Source of the DNA: Warburgia ugandensis | Lineage: Eukaryota; Streptophyta; Magnoliopsida; Canellales; Canellaceae | Direction of reading: 5' to 3' | NCBI GenBank assembly: GCA_035236585.1 | Contig: CP141137.1 | Span: 10,680,327 to 10,744,326 of the forward strand | Length of the DNA stretch: 64,000 nt | Part shown: in pieces, positions 11,471 through 23,266 of the stretch | How the letters are laid out: every line of letters begins with the position of its first letter | Numbering within the stretch: position 1 is the first letter of the stretch | Translations under genes and position numbers: made by a program | The notes under the pieces: model-generated | Database searches by the model: none | Told to the model about the DNA's origin: nothing | Seen by the model: only the letters and a program-made list of their open reading frames with translations

Positions 11471-12820
11471 AACCTCAAGCACCTATTCCAGGTAACGGCA
11501 TAGCCCCTCGCAAGGCGTGAGAATTCTAGATATTCACAGGGTCATCAATGATGCGAAGATCTCACCGCCATTGTTTTTCAACATTCTGAGCTCTCCATTT
11601 ATCACCATGGCCTATCTAACATGTCACCCGGAAGATGAGCAGTTTGGAGATTAAATAAATAGAAAATGTATCTATGAGCACCACTTCAGTAAAAAATGCT
11701 CTCAAAGGCAAAATATTCCTACAAGGATTGACTAATAAGAGGAGCATAAAGCAACAAATTTGTTCTATTACTCTTATATTTGTCTGAAAGTCAGATCACC
11801 AGCCAGAACTTGCTCTATTACTCTGTGTCTGTTATCCTTTTTGGAGTAATGACAGTCCCAAAGCCAATAAGGACCTCTCTAGAAGCGCTCCACATTTTAC
11901 ATGAACGGGCCGTACCATTGCCTGACCAGGATCTCAATCAGTTGAGATTCCTCTATGGGTGGATTCAATCTGATTCCCACCAATTGGGGCCCCTCTCCCA
12001 TTTGTGCTCCAAGGAAGCACCTTTCCCTGAAGAATTGCCTACAACCGCCCACTCATCTTTTGCATCTGTCGTGTAAGAATTCGCTGATCTCACCTCAAGA
12101 TGCACAATGACATCTTAGTCCCCACCTCGAAATAGAAAATCATGTCCTAACTCCCCGTTTAACCTCTATCAAACAAAGTATTGCCTACGACTGCCCACTG
12201 ATACTTTCCCTAGGAAAGAACGTGCATGGGTCGTATAAGAAGGAGCGCATGTCACCTCCAAATGAAAAGTAACATCTACTCCCCTCAAAATCGAAAATCA
12301 TACACTCAAACTTTCTTTACCAAACACTTCATCATTCCGCCGAATATAAGGCTTTCTGGGAATTCCCAAGCTTTGAGCAGATCCATTGGAGAAGCATCGT
12401 TTAGACATGCCAAAAAGATATCAGTTAGGAGTGAGGCAATTCAGGCACAAAAGGTTCTAAAATGGCAAGAGAAAGGCCAAAAGAATATGAATAGAGGTGG
12501 TAAAAAAAAATTTAAAAACTTCAGAATTAAATAAAGGAGAACGGAAGCACATGAGCCAAGTACTTCAAAGAGAATTCGGCCGAGACGTGTGTCTAAAAGG
12601 GCCTTTGCCATTAAGAGCCAACCCACATGGCCGTGGTCCCGTAATACCCACTCCGTTTCAAACTCTCGCCAACGTTAAGAGCTAAAAATGCAAGCTTCTC
12701 CTATGAAGACAATCTTAAGAGCCAAAAAACCAGGACTGGCACACTGTATACTATCAACAGGGAGAATAAACATGAGAAATTTCGTGTATAATTAGTGTTT
12801 CACGTTCCAGCTCTCAAGAA
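11471..12820. other. Spacer downstream of the receptor kinase gene
   Basis: Short open frames at 11780-12076 and 12226-12534 have no recognisable domain. No RNA gene or transposon end was seen. Confidence 0.45.
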
Positions 12821-12980
12821 CTCAAACAGATATCTTACAATACATCTTGAACTGTTTGAAATAAAAGTGATAAGCTGCACCCATTCATTTGAACCTCTTG
12901 CTCAAACAGATATCTTACAATACATCTTGAACTGTTTGAAATAAAAGTGATAAGCTGCACCCATTCATTTGAACCTCTTG
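12821..12980. repeat. Perfect 80-bp tandem duplication
   Basis: 12821-12900 and 12901-12980 are identical over all 80 bases, both starting CTCAAACAGATATCTTAC and ending GAACCTCTTG. Complete identity suggests a recent duplication (or an assembly artefact). It lies about 460 bp beyond the stop codon of the kinase gene. Confidence 0.93.
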
Positions 12981-13439
12981 CTCAAACAAGCAACTGCACT
13001 TGTTATAATTTTTTCTTTCTGTGGGAAACTCTGCACTTGTTCTTATGACACATGCATTCGTAACTTTGCGTCATTGGGTATCACGGAGGAAATGAAAGGA
13101 AAGTGATTGTCAGCCAAGCAAGGGGGCCATCAGTTACAAATCAGGGTTCCATTCACAGTGTCCCCCACAGCTACCCTCAGGTCAGGCAGACCTTTCAATG
13201 GCTTCTTTCCGAAAGGAAAACAGAGAAGGACAGTCTGCAAACTCTCAATTCACTAAAAACTTCTCAAAAGCCAAAAACTAAGACAAACCCACCGACACAC
13301 CTCCAATCCCAAATGCAAGAAGCAATTGCCCGTATCATACTCTATACACCCTCCTCAAAGAAAATTAAAAAATGAAGAAAAAGACATTCTGAAAAAAGAA
13401 AATTAGCATGTAAAGGATCAAATCAGCTTACCTTTCTCT
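12981..13439. other. 3' flank of the LRR receptor kinase gene
   Basis: Presumed 3' UTR and terminator region of the minus-strand kinase gene. I found no separate feature in it. Confidence 0.4.
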
Positions 13440-14092
13440 TCACTGATCAGTGACACCACCGGCGTCTTCAGACATAGACGGCGAGTCGGAAACCGAGTCA
13501 AACGACTCATGACCCGGCGACACCTCTCCGCCCCGTATATCTTCAATCATTTTAACCACTTGTCCCATTTTGGGCCGTTGATCAGGTGCAATCGCCGTAC
13601 AGGCCATCCCGATCTGCAACATCCCAACCATCTCTTCCTCAATGTCTTTGTACCTCATCAGCTCCAAATCAAACACCTCAGCCGTCCATTCCTCTCTAAC
13701 CACGGACTGGACCCACCGCGGAAGATCAATGACGCCGCATCCGTTTTCCGGCATGGACGGACATTTACCGGTCAGAAGCTCTAAGAGAAGAACGCCAAAC
13801 GAGTATACATCCGCCTTCTGTGTGCTTTTCAACTTTCCGTCGTACAACTCTGGCGCACGGTAGCCGTTGGATCTGGCAACGGCCGTAGGAGATGCAAAGA
13901 CGGAGAGGCCGAAATCTGAAACGCGAGCATTTCCGGATTTGTCGATAAGAATGTTGGTGGATTTTATGTTTCCGTGGCACAGTTTTGGAGATTTGCAAGC
14001 GTGGTGAATGAATGCAAGCCCACGAGCAGCTCCGGAAGCAATTTTTGTCCTGGTCGTCCAATCTAGTGGAGTTCTTCCAGGTCCTCTATTTC
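13440..14092 (-). CDS. LRR receptor-like kinase, exon 2
   Basis: Completes the split Gly codon and encodes [13 protein letters not shown] through the C-lobe to the stop at 13440-13442. The acceptor on the minus strand is TTTTTAG at 14093-14099. The C-terminal tail is acidic and Ser-rich. Confidence 0.9.
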
Positions 14093-15647
14093 CTAAAAAT
14101 GGTTTTTCACATAGAAATTCAACAAAAGGAAATCAAGAAAGAGATAAAGGAAGAGGAAAATTCAGAGAGTACGAGAAGAAAATGATCATAGAATCAAGAA
14201 TTCGACGGTGTGAAGTTTAAAAGCAAGGAGTGAAGAAGAGAAGACCGGAGAGAGTGAAGGAACTGGAAAAACAGAGCTTTCAAGAAAAGAAGAAAAAGAA
14301 AAACTCACCGTGAAGAATCGAGAACAAGCTTCCATTGTGCATGTAATCATAAACAAGAAGTTTCTCATCTCTGGCAAAGTAATAAGCCTTCAAAGTAACA
14401 ACATTCGGATGCCGTAATCGGCCCAAAACTTCCATATGCTGTTCAAACTCTCGTTTTCCTTCTACCTGTATATCCTTCAACCGCTTAACGGCAACAACAT
14501 TTCCATCCTCCAAAACCGCTTTATAAGCAGTTCCAAAACCACCTTTTCCGAGCATTTCCGCCGATGCTCGCAGCAAATCTTCGAGTTCAAAACTCTTCAC
14601 TCCTTCGAAGAACGTCATTTTCCCTCTTTCGAAAACAGCTTGAGAAGGATACGGGCTTGAAGAGTAAACGATTTTTTCGCCTTCCAGAAGTTTTCCGTCT
14701 CTCTTTTTCCCAGCAAAGCTTTTCCAGAAGTAGCAAAAGAGAATGCCGGAAACTAATGCGATAACAGCGACATCTCCAACGACGATCAAGATCACGGCTA
14801 GTCGGCTCATTTTTCCGCTACTTCCGTGATGACTGCCGGAATCTCCGGCTCCTGCGGTAGTAACTTCCGGTTTAGAACTCGGAGAAGAACTAACTACGGG
14901 GGAAATCGAACTTAACGGCGACGTAACGCCGTTAGCTCCAGGTTTGCTTGGATTGCTAACGATGTTATTGCAACTAGGTAACGGCGAGCCACATAAAACC
15001 GGATTCCGATCAAATGAGGCTAAGGTAAAACCAGATAAGCTTTTCGGAATAGCTCCACTGAAGTGATTCCCAGACACGTTGAAATCTTGCAGGTTCGGTA
15101 GATCAAGGCCGGAAATCGAACCGGAAAAGTGATTTTCTTCAAGCCGTAGAGTGAGAAGGTGCGTGAGTCGGTTAACAGTCACCGGAACCTGACCGGAGAA
15201 GTTGTTATGCGACAGATCGAGACGGTAGAGTCGATACATAGATGTAACAGACGCCGGAAACCCACCGGAAAAGTCATTGTACGACAAGAAGAGAAGTTTT
15301 AAAGCGGTAAGATTTGAAAGATCAGGAACCTGACCGGAGAGACTGTTTTTCTCCAGACTGAGAACTCGAAGTTGATTCAATGAAGTTAGGGCTTCAACAC
15401 CTCCGGCGAGATTGAGATCTTCGAGAACTAGACGGGAAACCCGGTTCCTTAAGCAGGAAACGCCGTACCAGGAGCATGGATCGGCGGATTCGTTCCAGCT
15501 AGTGAGCTTGTTCTGTGAATCTGCAGAGGATTTGAACGCCATGAGAGCTTCCATGTCAGTACTGTAAGAGGCTTCTACAAGAAGCCAATGCAGCGAGAAG
15601 AACAGGAGAAAATGCATTGCGAAAGCAGTCGCCATTTTCCGCTTCAC
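13440..15647 (-). CDS. LRR receptor-like kinase, LRR-III (At1g68400-like), probable pseudokinase
   Basis: Plasma-membrane receptor-like protein of 663 residues from exons 15647-14309 and 14092-13440 (phase-1 splice inside the Gly of LHG). Residues 5-26 are a signal peptide. [13 protein letters not shown] (31-43) and the [15 protein letters not shown] cap (51-65) open an ectodomain with about five to six LRRs (about 70-210) and the CGSPLPSC pair (219-226), followed by a Ser/Pro-rich stem. A membrane span lies at about 284-308. The kinase-like domain has [12 protein letters not shown] (367-378) and VAVKRL (385-390, Lys388). Its catalytic loop reads CHGNIKSTN (485-493) in place of HRD, while DFG (506-508) is kept. 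Loss of the catalytic Asp is typical of many LRR-III members and suggests signalling by scaffolding. Met5 is a possible alternative start. No damage to the frame was seen. Confidence 0.93.
14309..15647 (-). CDS. LRR receptor-like kinase, exon 1
   Basis: Encodes residues 1-446 plus one base. The donor on the minus strand is GTGAGT at 14308-14303. Reading through the 216-bp intron would add a short Phe-rich tail and a stop, so splicing is required for the kinase C-lobe. Confidence 0.9.
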
Positions 15648-15724
15648 CTTCTTCTTCTTGTTGCAAACTTCATGTCTTCAGCTCTACAGTGAGAGAGAGA
15701 CAGAAATTAAAGACGGGCATCGTT

Positions 15725-15800
15725 TAAAGTCTTTTTTGTTCTTGTTCTTTTTCTTTTTGTCTTTTTCTTTTTCTTTTTCTTTTTCTTTTTTTATTTCTAA
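15725..15800. repeat. Pyrimidine-rich TTTTTC simple repeat
   Basis: Repeats of CTTTTT/TTCTTT about 80-150 bp upstream of the kinase ATG, which become a GAAAAA purine tract on its coding strand. It is probably in the 5' UTR or core promoter; a regulatory role is inference. Confidence 0.6.
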
Positions 15801-16002
15801 AAAGGCGACGGTGACTGTTACCATCGTTCGTAATACGCTGTAGTGGGCCCGGCAACAAATACTTCCTCCATCAAGGAGCCTTGACCGTCAGGTCAAGCAA
15901 TTGTGGGACAAACTTACCAACAATTCTGCCAACTACCGATTGTGATCAACGGCCGTGATGGCGACCGGAAGTTATGTAAGATGGAATCCTTTTTCTTTCT
16001 CC

Positions 16003-16263
16003 ATCTCTCCCTCTCTTCTTTCCCGATATTTTCTCAGACTAGTTGCTTTGGGGGAAGAATTGCTGGCGACACAGTACAAATCATAAATTGTCAATAAATA
16101 TGGACCGTTGATTATCGTCAGATAATCTTTGGATCTCCCTCTCTTTTTTCCCGATATTTTCTCAGACCTGTTGCTTTGGGGAAGAATTGCTGGTGACACA
16201 GTACAAATCATAAATTGTCAATAAATATGGACCGTTGATTATCGTCAGATAATCTTTGGATTT
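16003..16263. repeat. 128-130 bp tandem duplication upstream of the kinase gene
   Basis: Two copies (about 16003-16133 and 16134-16263) share CCCGATATTTTCTCAGAC and continue to TCAGATAATCTTTGGAT with only a few differences. They lie 350-620 bp upstream of the kinase start and could duplicate promoter elements. Confidence 0.85.
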
Positions 16264-17339
16264 TGCAGTTTCACCAGTGATTTTTTGTCGCTACTTGCAG
16301 GAGTAGGAGTATGGGTGAGTTTTATCTGGATAGATACGAAAAAGACGCAGTATAATTGGTTATTTCGAGAAAAAGAGGATTTTATTGACCAAGGGGTGAC
16401 AGTCGCTCAGGGGAAATCATATTCTAACAGCCAAGGGAAATGTGCACTTAAAGAAAGGAGTGCCGTTATCAAATGTCTGCCCCTCATTTCTGATCTCTCC
16501 AGTGGCTGGCACTTGAACAGAGGCCGTGGTCTGCCAAGTTGAAATACAGTAGTCCGAGAGGCTATCTAGGTAGGAAGCTACTCCTTGGGCTTCTCCAAGG
16601 TTCAAAGTCTTGCTCCAACTGTAGAGATAATTAATTTGATGCCAGACCACGTATCTTCTCTCCCGTTTGAAACTCGCGTCGTCGGCAAACCGTCCGATCC
16701 GGGTGGGGATCATACAAGTTATGTAGAATTCTAAACCCTTGAGAATGCTATAAATAATTAGCTAAAAATTTCAAGAACAGTACTCTCTTATACATTAAGG
16801 TAAAGAAGTTTAAAATTAGGCACATTAAAAAATTTATTTATTTCAAAAACAAATAGTTAAAATTATCTAAATGTAATAATTTTTAACGAGTTATTTATTT
16901 TGGAGACACCTAATAAGACTAATAGTTTAGATATTTTAAAAGAAGTCAGAATTTATAATTTATATTATTTTCTAATTTAATTTTTCCAACATACATTTTT
17001 ATGTAGATATCTGCATACATTCATGTGCATCGCAGGATTACCTAATTGTAATGATTTGAATCTAAGATTTAAAATTTTAAGATTAAATAAAGCCGTGACG
17101 CTTAATAGTGGAGAAATGAATGAACAAGATTCACGTGACCAATTTTTAATCAAAATAAGGTCTTGATAATGACGATGATATTGATTAAATTCAAAATGTA
17201 TTTGCAAATTTTAAATGTACAAACATATAACCCTAAATTTTTATCTGTTTTGTCAGCTCTTGTTGAACCGCAATTAAGGGCGAACACAAGTGGGTCCATT
17301 TATGTGTAAATACCAAAGGAAAATTAAGCCTCACTGTGG
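16264..17339. other. AT-rich spacer
   Basis: No supported gene. Very AT-rich from about 16730 to 17230. Confidence 0.4.
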
Positions 17340-17513
17340 TTAACAACGTAATCCAGCCCGTTCATCTAAATCTCCTAAAGGTGGAGATTGGACCAATTTT
17401 AGTATTTAAACTCATTTTTCTAATGCTAGAATTGTCCAATCCGGTAAATCTTTTGATATAAGCTCTCCAATATCGAGTACACCACATGAACGGCCGGGAT
17501 CTACGGTTGGTTA
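17340..17513. mobile_element. Short MITE with about 28-bp imperfect terminal inverted repeats
   Basis: The left end (TTAACAACGTAATCCAG then CCCGTTCAT) pairs with the right end in reverse complement (TAACCAACCGTAGATCC then GGCCGTTCAT). The interior also has opposed segments around ATTGGACCAATT and ATTGTCCAATCC. No flanking duplication resolved. Confidence 0.5.
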
Positions 17514-17856
17514 CCTAAAAGTGACCCCACCCACGGTATGTTATCACGAGGTTGCGCCTATTGCAGCACGGGTCATTTGCCACCAAATTACCCGTACGAA
17601 TATTTTAATGATCCGCCTCCTATTTGATGGCTATCGCGGTTTCAAATTTTTTACGGAGGATGAGAATGGTAGGGCGGACCACTGAATGAGGGTATATTCG
17701 TCCTTAACAGAAAAATGCAAAGCACGGGTTAACCGTTGTCGAGAAAGAGGGGGCTTGTCCTTCTCGCAAGGGTATCCTCCGTACACTGCGTGATCCCCTC
17801 CGTCCCGCCTGCAAGTTAGGCCGGTGAATGAAAGTACCGGTGTACGAAAACTCTCC

Positions 17857-17925
17857 CCCGTGCATATGCAAGGCGAGAAGAAGGGGCGGACCATAAGAGT
17901 CCACGTAAAAAAACTATCTTACCCC
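17857..17925 (-). mobile_element. Au SINE fragment (3' part), low certainty
   Basis: GAAGAAGGGGCGGACCATAA followed by a degenerate CTATCTTACC resembles the 3' half of the SINEs at 8586 and 28444 in the same orientation. Head and boxes are absent. Confidence 0.35.
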
Positions 17926-18511
17926 AGAAATATTTGAATACCAATTAAGAAAAAAAGTAATATTACTCAACTCGTCCCACTATGTGCTCTCTAATAAAGT
18001 TTTTATGGCATCTGGACTAACAGAAAGCAAAATTACAAGTTAATAAAGAACTTCTATATCATTGAACGTCTTGTGACATGTCTATTATATCTCTTGAGTC
18101 TTTACCAACCCTTCAACAACCAACTCATCGAATTGGACTTTTAAGGTTAAGAGAGTGGTTGCTAAAAGCTTCATGTGTTCATACAAAGGGTGGCTACAAA
18201 AAGCTTCTTGCTTTCATACTTGACACCTTTTGAACTACAACTCAGCTTTAACCTTCAAATAATGCGTACCATAAGGCCAGAGTTTATAGGCAGCCCCCCG
18301 ACCTTGCCACCATGGGACGTTGCCCCCTTAAACCTCCATTGGAGTTACTGCCCCAGACCCCACTTCTTAGGGGCACTGCCCCTGAATCTCCATTATTTCT
18401 TCTCGTAACCATCGCGGTCTCTAATAACCTTATCAACAACTAAGTTGGTCATACCACTATGGCACTTCTAATAGTATCTTATTAAGATTGGCATTATCAT
18501 ATACGAACAAT

Positions 18512-18576
18512 TTATAGTAAGTGGCCTTATCTTATACTTTTACAAGAAACTATTTTACGCCTTAAACCCGTGACTT
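18512..18576 (-). mobile_element. Degenerate Au SINE body fragment
   Basis: GTGGCCTTATCTTATAC, then ACAAGAAACTATTTTACGCC, then TTAAACCCGTGACTT line up with the central and B-box part of the Au SINEs here. The fragment is strongly mutated. Confidence 0.4.
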
Positions 18577-20672
18577 ACATACTAATTAGGCCAATAAAAA
18601 CGCATAATAGAAGAGTAAGAAAGATTCTTGTTAATTAGAAGTCATCTCCTTGTACTGCTTTACGTTTCTTTTATATGAACCGCTTTTGTCTCACTAGGAG
18701 GCCCTCATAATTGCCAAGAGATTGTAGTAAGCTTCAATGTAATTAAAGCAACAAGTGGCATTATGAGAACTAGTTACTGCCAGGTTCCATTTTCCAGTTC
18801 TCTTGGTATTATAAAAGTCATTTTCTAACTTGGAGGAATGCTACAGGGCTGCTCTGCTCTCTTTATCTTAGAAAAATTACTACGATAATACTAGGATGCA
18901 AAAAGATATGTATTTTACTCAGCTGTAGTCGATGTTGGGTCGTGAGTGTCTAGACTTATGTAATCTCCACTGCTTCAGGACTAGTAATTATCCACATTTA
19001 GAGATGAATGAGATTAAATGGTTCTTAGAAAAAGAAAAAAAACTTCATCTATTGTATAAGATAACATCATTCCTCCTTTCTTTTTCTTTTTTTTACTGGT
19101 GAATGTGAAATTTTATTAAATATAAGAGCACTTTCATAAGCATATTGAGGAGATCGACAAAGAAATAAAGGGACTAAAAACCTTCAAAAAAACATACGCC
19201 ATTTAAGAGAGGCTTCTTATGCCATTCCACTAATGAAGAATGTCAATAGCCAAGTCCCCATACGTAGTGGATAGGATGTAGTATCCAACATGAGCTTCAA
19301 AATTGAACAAAAACAAGCTTGATTGCAATAAATAACAAAGAAGAAAATCCTAGGCATAAGAGAGGCCTACAAGAGGAAGAAGAAAGCATGTGTGGGGCCT
19401 AAATCAAGTTTTAAAAACTTCTCCAAACTCTGAAACCTAGTGGTTAATTTCAGAAATCAAATTTTGGAAATGAAAGGCTATGACACAAAGAAACTACATA
19501 CAAAATTTTTATAATGCTTCAACCAACCAACCTTGACACCCACTTCTACTCTCTTCAAATTATGTACTTTGAATTGCATTATATCCTAGCAAGATTTTAT
19601 ATACCAGTTAGTACTATGCTAGACACAAACAAAGGGATAGTACACTTATATCAAGGATTTTCTTTCACATATCCTTGAAATTGCCTTGCAAGAAATAAGA
19701 GAGAAACCACTCTCTTAGTACAAAGAAGAATTATGAAGATGAAAATCTCTCGTAGAAGTTTACAAATAAACTAAAAGATGAGAGATGGACATATTTTTTA
19801 ATACAAAGAATTGAAGTATTAAAACTAGGGAGCTTGGAGATGATTGCTTAAATATTTGCCTGATTCCTTCTCAATTCATGTTTGAATCTTCAAAAGAGTC
19901 TACAATTTATATTGTTTTTACTAATAGATCTGTTTGAAATAGGTGACTGTTGGGAGAGCAAAAATTCTCATTTCATTGAAAAGATGTCTTAAAAAGATGT
20001 TTTTTGAGCAACACAATCAACTATATTTTCTTGGTAGTTGATTTAGAAGTGGAGTACAAATTTAATTTTGAATTTGAATCCTTTGCAATTCAATGCTCTT
20101 GAAGAGTAGTTGAGGTTTGAAGCCTAGAAGATGAAACCCTCTTTTAAGACATAGTAGATGACTTTTTCATCCAAAGGCATTCAACTGGATTCCTCAAGCG
20201 TTGAAATTCTCCAAGCTAGAACACAATGCAAATATGATCATAATCTTCCAAACAAAGTATAACAGATTCAAGGATAAATGTGTGTGCATGGTTCAATTTA
20301 CCAACTGAAGCCCACTGGTTCAATGCTCAAAATACCAGCTGAAGCCCACTAATTGAATAGTTGCTATAGACAATTAGTGGGCAAGGATTGGTGGCATTAG
20401 AATACCAGGTACATGGATCACCCAATGATGAAATGAGGGCATAGTGTATCTAACACAGGACCTCTAAGATGGATGGTTGAGAACATCGTAAAACATGAGT
20501 CCATTTGCACCTTCGAACTGGCAGCTACACATGGCAACTCCATGGCCATCAATCATCATATAATTTGCACAAAATGTAGGTCCAATCATCTGAATTCTTA
20601 TTTGTGATGCATGTCCTCCATCTCAGCAAGTTGAACTGCCATTAAATTTGCTAGACAAAAAGAATATCAATT
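18577..20672. other. Spacer of probable old TE origin
   Basis: Low-complexity AT-rich sequence without open frames of note. I could not assign it to a transposon family or gene. Confidence 0.4.
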
Positions 20673-20815
20673 GCCTTATGTTAGAAATATAGACATTGTT
20701 GGTTCACTTTCTATCAACTCAAAGCTTTTATGTTGAATGGTAATCCAACATGATATAGAGTTTTATTGACCATGAGGTCATGAAATTCAAATCCCGAGAC
20801 TTACCATTTATCAAA
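20673..20815 (+). mobile_element. LTR-end/PBS-like relic
   Basis: TGTTAGAAATATAGACATTG opens a segment that leads to AACATGATATAGAG, a decayed form of the tRNA-Met primer-binding motif TGGTATCAGAGC common after plant copia LTRs, followed by CCATGAGGTCATGAAATTC. It may belong with the copia remnant at 23700, but this is inference. Confidence 0.3.
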
Positions 20816-20889
20816 TAGACACACAAGAGTCCAAAAATGGCCTTCCAAGTATGTGACCACATCAAAATTTTCAATTCTATGTCATGTAA

Positions 20890-21670
20890 ATGTTGATGTG
20901 TTTAACCACAAGTGCATAGGCTATTGTAGTATAGCTAATGAAAGTAGGGGTCAATCCCACAGGGACTTGACTTAAAAAATAGGAGTTTTAAATAAAAATT
21001 AATTAATAAAAATGAAAAAGAAGTAACAAAATTTGCTGGAATTGGAATCAGAATTCAAATCAAATCAATTGTTAAAAGTTACAGAATTTTCAGTTCTAGA
21101 ATAAAGAAAATTAAACTAAATAACAAGAAAAATATGCTTTCTTAGTTTAATCACTATCAATATCTTCAATTCTAGTCTTCTTGGAATTGATCAACCTTCA
21201 TCAATGTCTTCAAAATGTCCTTAATTAAAGATTTGTCAGTTGGATTTGTCAGATTCCTCAAAATCTTAAAGATCTGGAATAATTTGTGATTTTAAGAATT
21301 GGACGGTTTAGATCAAGTTATTGATTTCAGATTAAAGATCGGAGATATTAATTAAGTTCAGAGATGTCCTAAGAATGAAATTAAAATTTTAATTGAAAAA
21401 AAAATAAAAAACAGAGGAGAATTTTAGAGTTTTTGGTTGATTAAGGCTAACCCATTAATTGGGTTAAGCCTTAATTATTCTGGCTTGGATTGGATTGTTC
21501 CTGGATAAGAAAAACACAGATAAACTAAAAATGAAATAGAAAGGGACACAGAAGTAATTAAAAAGAGGATAGAAATGTAATTAAAATTAAAGTCTAAAGG
21601 CTAAAAATTGAAATTTAGGGAATTTTCATAATTAAACGAAAAACACAAAACAGAACCCGATGAGGAAGCC
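20890..21670. other. LTR-retrotransposon-like noncoding sequence
   Basis: CACAAGTGCATAGGC with GTCAATCCCACAGGGACTT at about 20907-20963 resembles a motif often seen in noncoding parts of plant LTR retrotransposons. No gag or pol follows. The remainder is AT-rich. Confidence 0.3.
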
Positions 21671-21674
21671 AGAG

Positions 21675-22740
21675 GAAGATGGAGGAAAGGGAAAGAGAAG
21701 GAGCAGAGGGGAGAGGGAGAAAAGGAGGGAAAGAGGAAACCCGTGTTCCTCCTCTTAGCTGGCCAGTGACAACACCGGTGAAACTTTGCCTAGGTTGCAA
21801 TGATAGAGATGGGTATGGCGTGCTTGGAACTCTGGGCAATGCTGGAGGGATGATGAAGAAGGGGGTAGACTATCGGTGATGAATTGGTGCTAACAGAGGA
21901 TGCCAGAATGGAGGGGGTGCGGTGAAGTTTTTTGGTGTCAGGTAGGAGATGAGGGAGCTCCTACATTAGGCAGACAAGGGCATAGGAGATTGCATCTTGC
22001 TAGTCTAGTTCAGATGGGGCAATATGGGTTTGGCTGGTGAAGCAGTGAAAGAGGGTGATCCCAAGCGGGGCAGTGGAGTGGTCGATGTGAAGGAATGGAG
22101 AACAGAGGGAGAAATGGTCAAAGAGAGGGAGATCGGGTGCTTGGTCTGGGTTGTGCAGTGTCAAGTGAAAGAGAGGGAGCTCTTGGCCAGATCTAGTAGG
22201 ATGGAAAGAAAGGTGAGGTGTAGAGGAGAGGGGCAGTAGAAGGGAGGACCTAAAAGAGAGGGAGAGTGAATGATAGAGTGAAGAGAAGGGTGATTCGAGT
22301 GAGTGTTAGGATGTGAAGGTGTGTCACGCACTAGTTCTACCCAGTGAGAGTTGAGAGCAGGGTGTTGGGAACAAGATTGAGGGATAGAGGAGAAGAGATG
22401 GGAGCATGTTGGGCAAGTGACATCAGGTTTAGCCAGATGGAAGTAGAGGATTGGGGTAGTGGGGGATCGAGTGAGAGAGCAAGAGAAAGACTAGCGAGAG
22501 GATGGGGTGCGGGAAAGAATAAGAGAGATAAGGAGATCGAAGAATGAGAGGGAGAAGGAGAAGGGGGAAGTTGGGTAGAGTGGGCAATGAGAAGGGGAAG
22601 AAGAGAGGCGGAGAAGAGGAGAGAAGTGGGGAAAGAGGAAGGTGGTGGTCTGTCCCGTACAGCTTAGCCAAGGGAGAGAAGAGAAGAGAGAATGGAGAGA
22701 GAGGAAGGAAAGAAGGGTGGTTGAGAGAGAGAGAGAGATG
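21675..22740 (+). repeat. 1-kb purine-rich (G+A) tract
   Basis: The plus strand is dominated by GAGAGGGAGAAAAGGAGGG-type sequence for about 1 kb, ending in a GAGAGAGA run at 22720-22737. The open frames here are highly charged (Arg/Glu/Gly) and look like by-products of composition. I infer it is an internal noncoding part of an LTR element; no domain supports coding. Confidence 0.5.
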
Positions 22741-22958
22741 CTATGGTTGCCCCTTCTTCCTTATAACTTTTTTTTTTTTTCTTTCTAATTTAGTTCTCCC
22801 CCTTGACTTTGGAAATTTCTCCACAATTGCAACTTGCCTTCTCCATGTTATTTTCTTTTTGTCCATAATTCCCAATTGAGCTCAATTAATTTTAGGGAAC
22901 TATCCTATCTATCTTTGTGAGTGATTTAGCCCATCCAATGCTCTTTAGGATAATCTGC

Positions 22959-23266
22959 ACCTTTTACTTTTAATCTTAGCTATCCATACCTCTTTTGGTT
23001 GATCTGCAAAACAAAAAACCAAATTGGAGTCATCTAAGCTGTACATTAAGCATCTAATGAGCTCTGATGATTATCTGACCGTTAATTGTGACAAATTATG
23101 GTTTGGATGGTCACCTTTTACTTTTAATCTTAGCCATCCATACCTCTTTTGGTTGATCTGCAAAACAAAAAACCAAATTGGAGTCATCTAAGCTGTACAT
23201 TAAGCATCTAATAAGCTCTGATGATCATCTAACCGTTGATTTTGACATATTAAGGTTTGGATGGTC
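22959..23266. repeat. 154-bp tandem duplication
   Basis: Units 22959-23112 and 23113-23266 both begin ACCTTTTACTTTTAATC and share most positions, including AAATTGGAGTCATCTAAGC. Confidence 0.85.

Noticed and set aside
13509-14061. Several open frames on the opposite strand or other frames of the kinase gene
   Set aside because: Shadows of the real coding frame with no domain content.
14280-14308. Kinase exon 1 ending by readthrough in a Phe-rich tail
   Set aside because: A consensus donor GTGAGT and a matching acceptor at 14093 restore the kinase C-lobe in phase; the tail is intron sequence.
21615-22879. Charged open frames in the purine-rich tract
   Set aside because: Arg/Glu/Gly-rich products reflect base composition; no start context, splice pattern or family match.
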